Source of the DNA: Prevotella sp.
GTDB lineage: Bacteria > Bacteroidota > Bacteroidia > Bacteroidales > Bacteroidaceae
DNA: 6,044 nt
NCBI GenBank assembly: GCA_021204735.1
Contig: JAJPYV010000333.1
Coordinates: 1-6,044 of the forward strand
Reading direction: 5' to 3'
Positions 5,959 to 6,044 of the stretch are shown here, in pieces. How positions within the stretch are numbered: position 1 is the stretch's first letter; every line of letters starts with the position of its first letter. The position numbers were made by a program, and so were the translations under genes. Below the pieces are notes generated by a model. The model saw nothing but the letters and a program-made list of their open reading frames with translations. It made no database searches and was not told the DNA's origin.

Positions 5959-6044
5959 CAGATTAGTTCCTGCCCGGGCAATACATCCTGGAGAAATCTT
6001 GCGTGAAGAGTTGCGGGAACGTGGTATCAAACAAAAAGATTTTG
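5942..6044 (+). CDS. higA: HigA-type antitoxin, XRE-family DNA-binding protein, 3'-truncated by window edge
   Basis: This is the start of the antitoxin gene: ATG 5942, with 34 complete codons before the right edge. The translation MATRNDRLVPARAIHPGEIL followed by REELRERGIKQKDF carries the HPGEIL.EEL..RGI.Q..F motif that opens HigA/VapI-like helix-turn-helix antitoxins. The helix-turn-helix itself would lie just beyond the end. The gene overlaps the last 17 bases of the toxin gene in a different frame, so the two are translationally coupled. Family knowledge suggests that it binds and neutralises the toxin and represses the operon, probably through the palindrome at 5569-5592. Confidence 0.87.
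   Translation, partial: MATRNDRLVPARAIHPGEILREELRERGIKQKDF

Noticed and set aside
1..6044. CRISPR array, tRNA or rRNA gene, insertion sequence with transposase, riboswitch
   Set aside because: I looked for regularly spaced repeats, conserved RNA gene sequences, transposase reading frames and long structured leaders. None could be supported. The only repeats are the local ones described.

Overview
The window looks like chromosome from a Bacteroidales-type bacterium (Bacteroides/Prevotella relatives); this is inferred, since no taxonomic marker gene is present. The support is: a match to the Bacteroidetes -7 promoter consensus TAnnTTTG upstream of the toxin gene; start codons without convincing Shine-Dalgarno sequences; and gene families and gene order (TolC, HlyD, two ABC-2 permeases) that are familiar from that phylum.

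Layout, all on the + strand. (1) 1-515: the 3' end of a gene for a coiled-coil protein with a C-terminal beta-rich domain, cut by the left edge. (2) 527-5503: four tightly packed genes with gaps of 10-12 bases, encoding a TolC-like outer-membrane channel, a HlyD/EmrA-like periplasmic adaptor and two tandem, mutually related ABC-2 type inner-membrane permeases. Together they can form a continuous path from the inner membrane through the periplasm to the outside, so this is a tripartite efflux or export operon. No ATP-binding subunit and no regulator gene lies within the window. (3) 5501-5529: an AT-rich perfect hairpin that includes the last stop codon. (4) 5530-6044: a more AT-rich block with a palindromic operator, a -7 promoter element, a HigB/RelE-type toxin gene and the start of its overlapping HigA-type antitoxin gene, cut by the right edge.

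The most unusual feature is inside the second permease gene. A G/C-rich inverted-repeat element, followed by a degenerate direct copy 24 bases downstream, sits in frame at 4984-5041. An Asn/Ser/Pro-rich stretch precedes it. The corresponding loop in the sister permease is about 18 residues shorter. It looks like an interspersed palindromic repeat that entered a coding sequence and was kept open, in the cytoplasmic loop expected to face the ATPase. Nothing else in the window points clearly to an undescribed system; the rest is a recognisable export operon beside a recognisable toxin-antitoxin pair.
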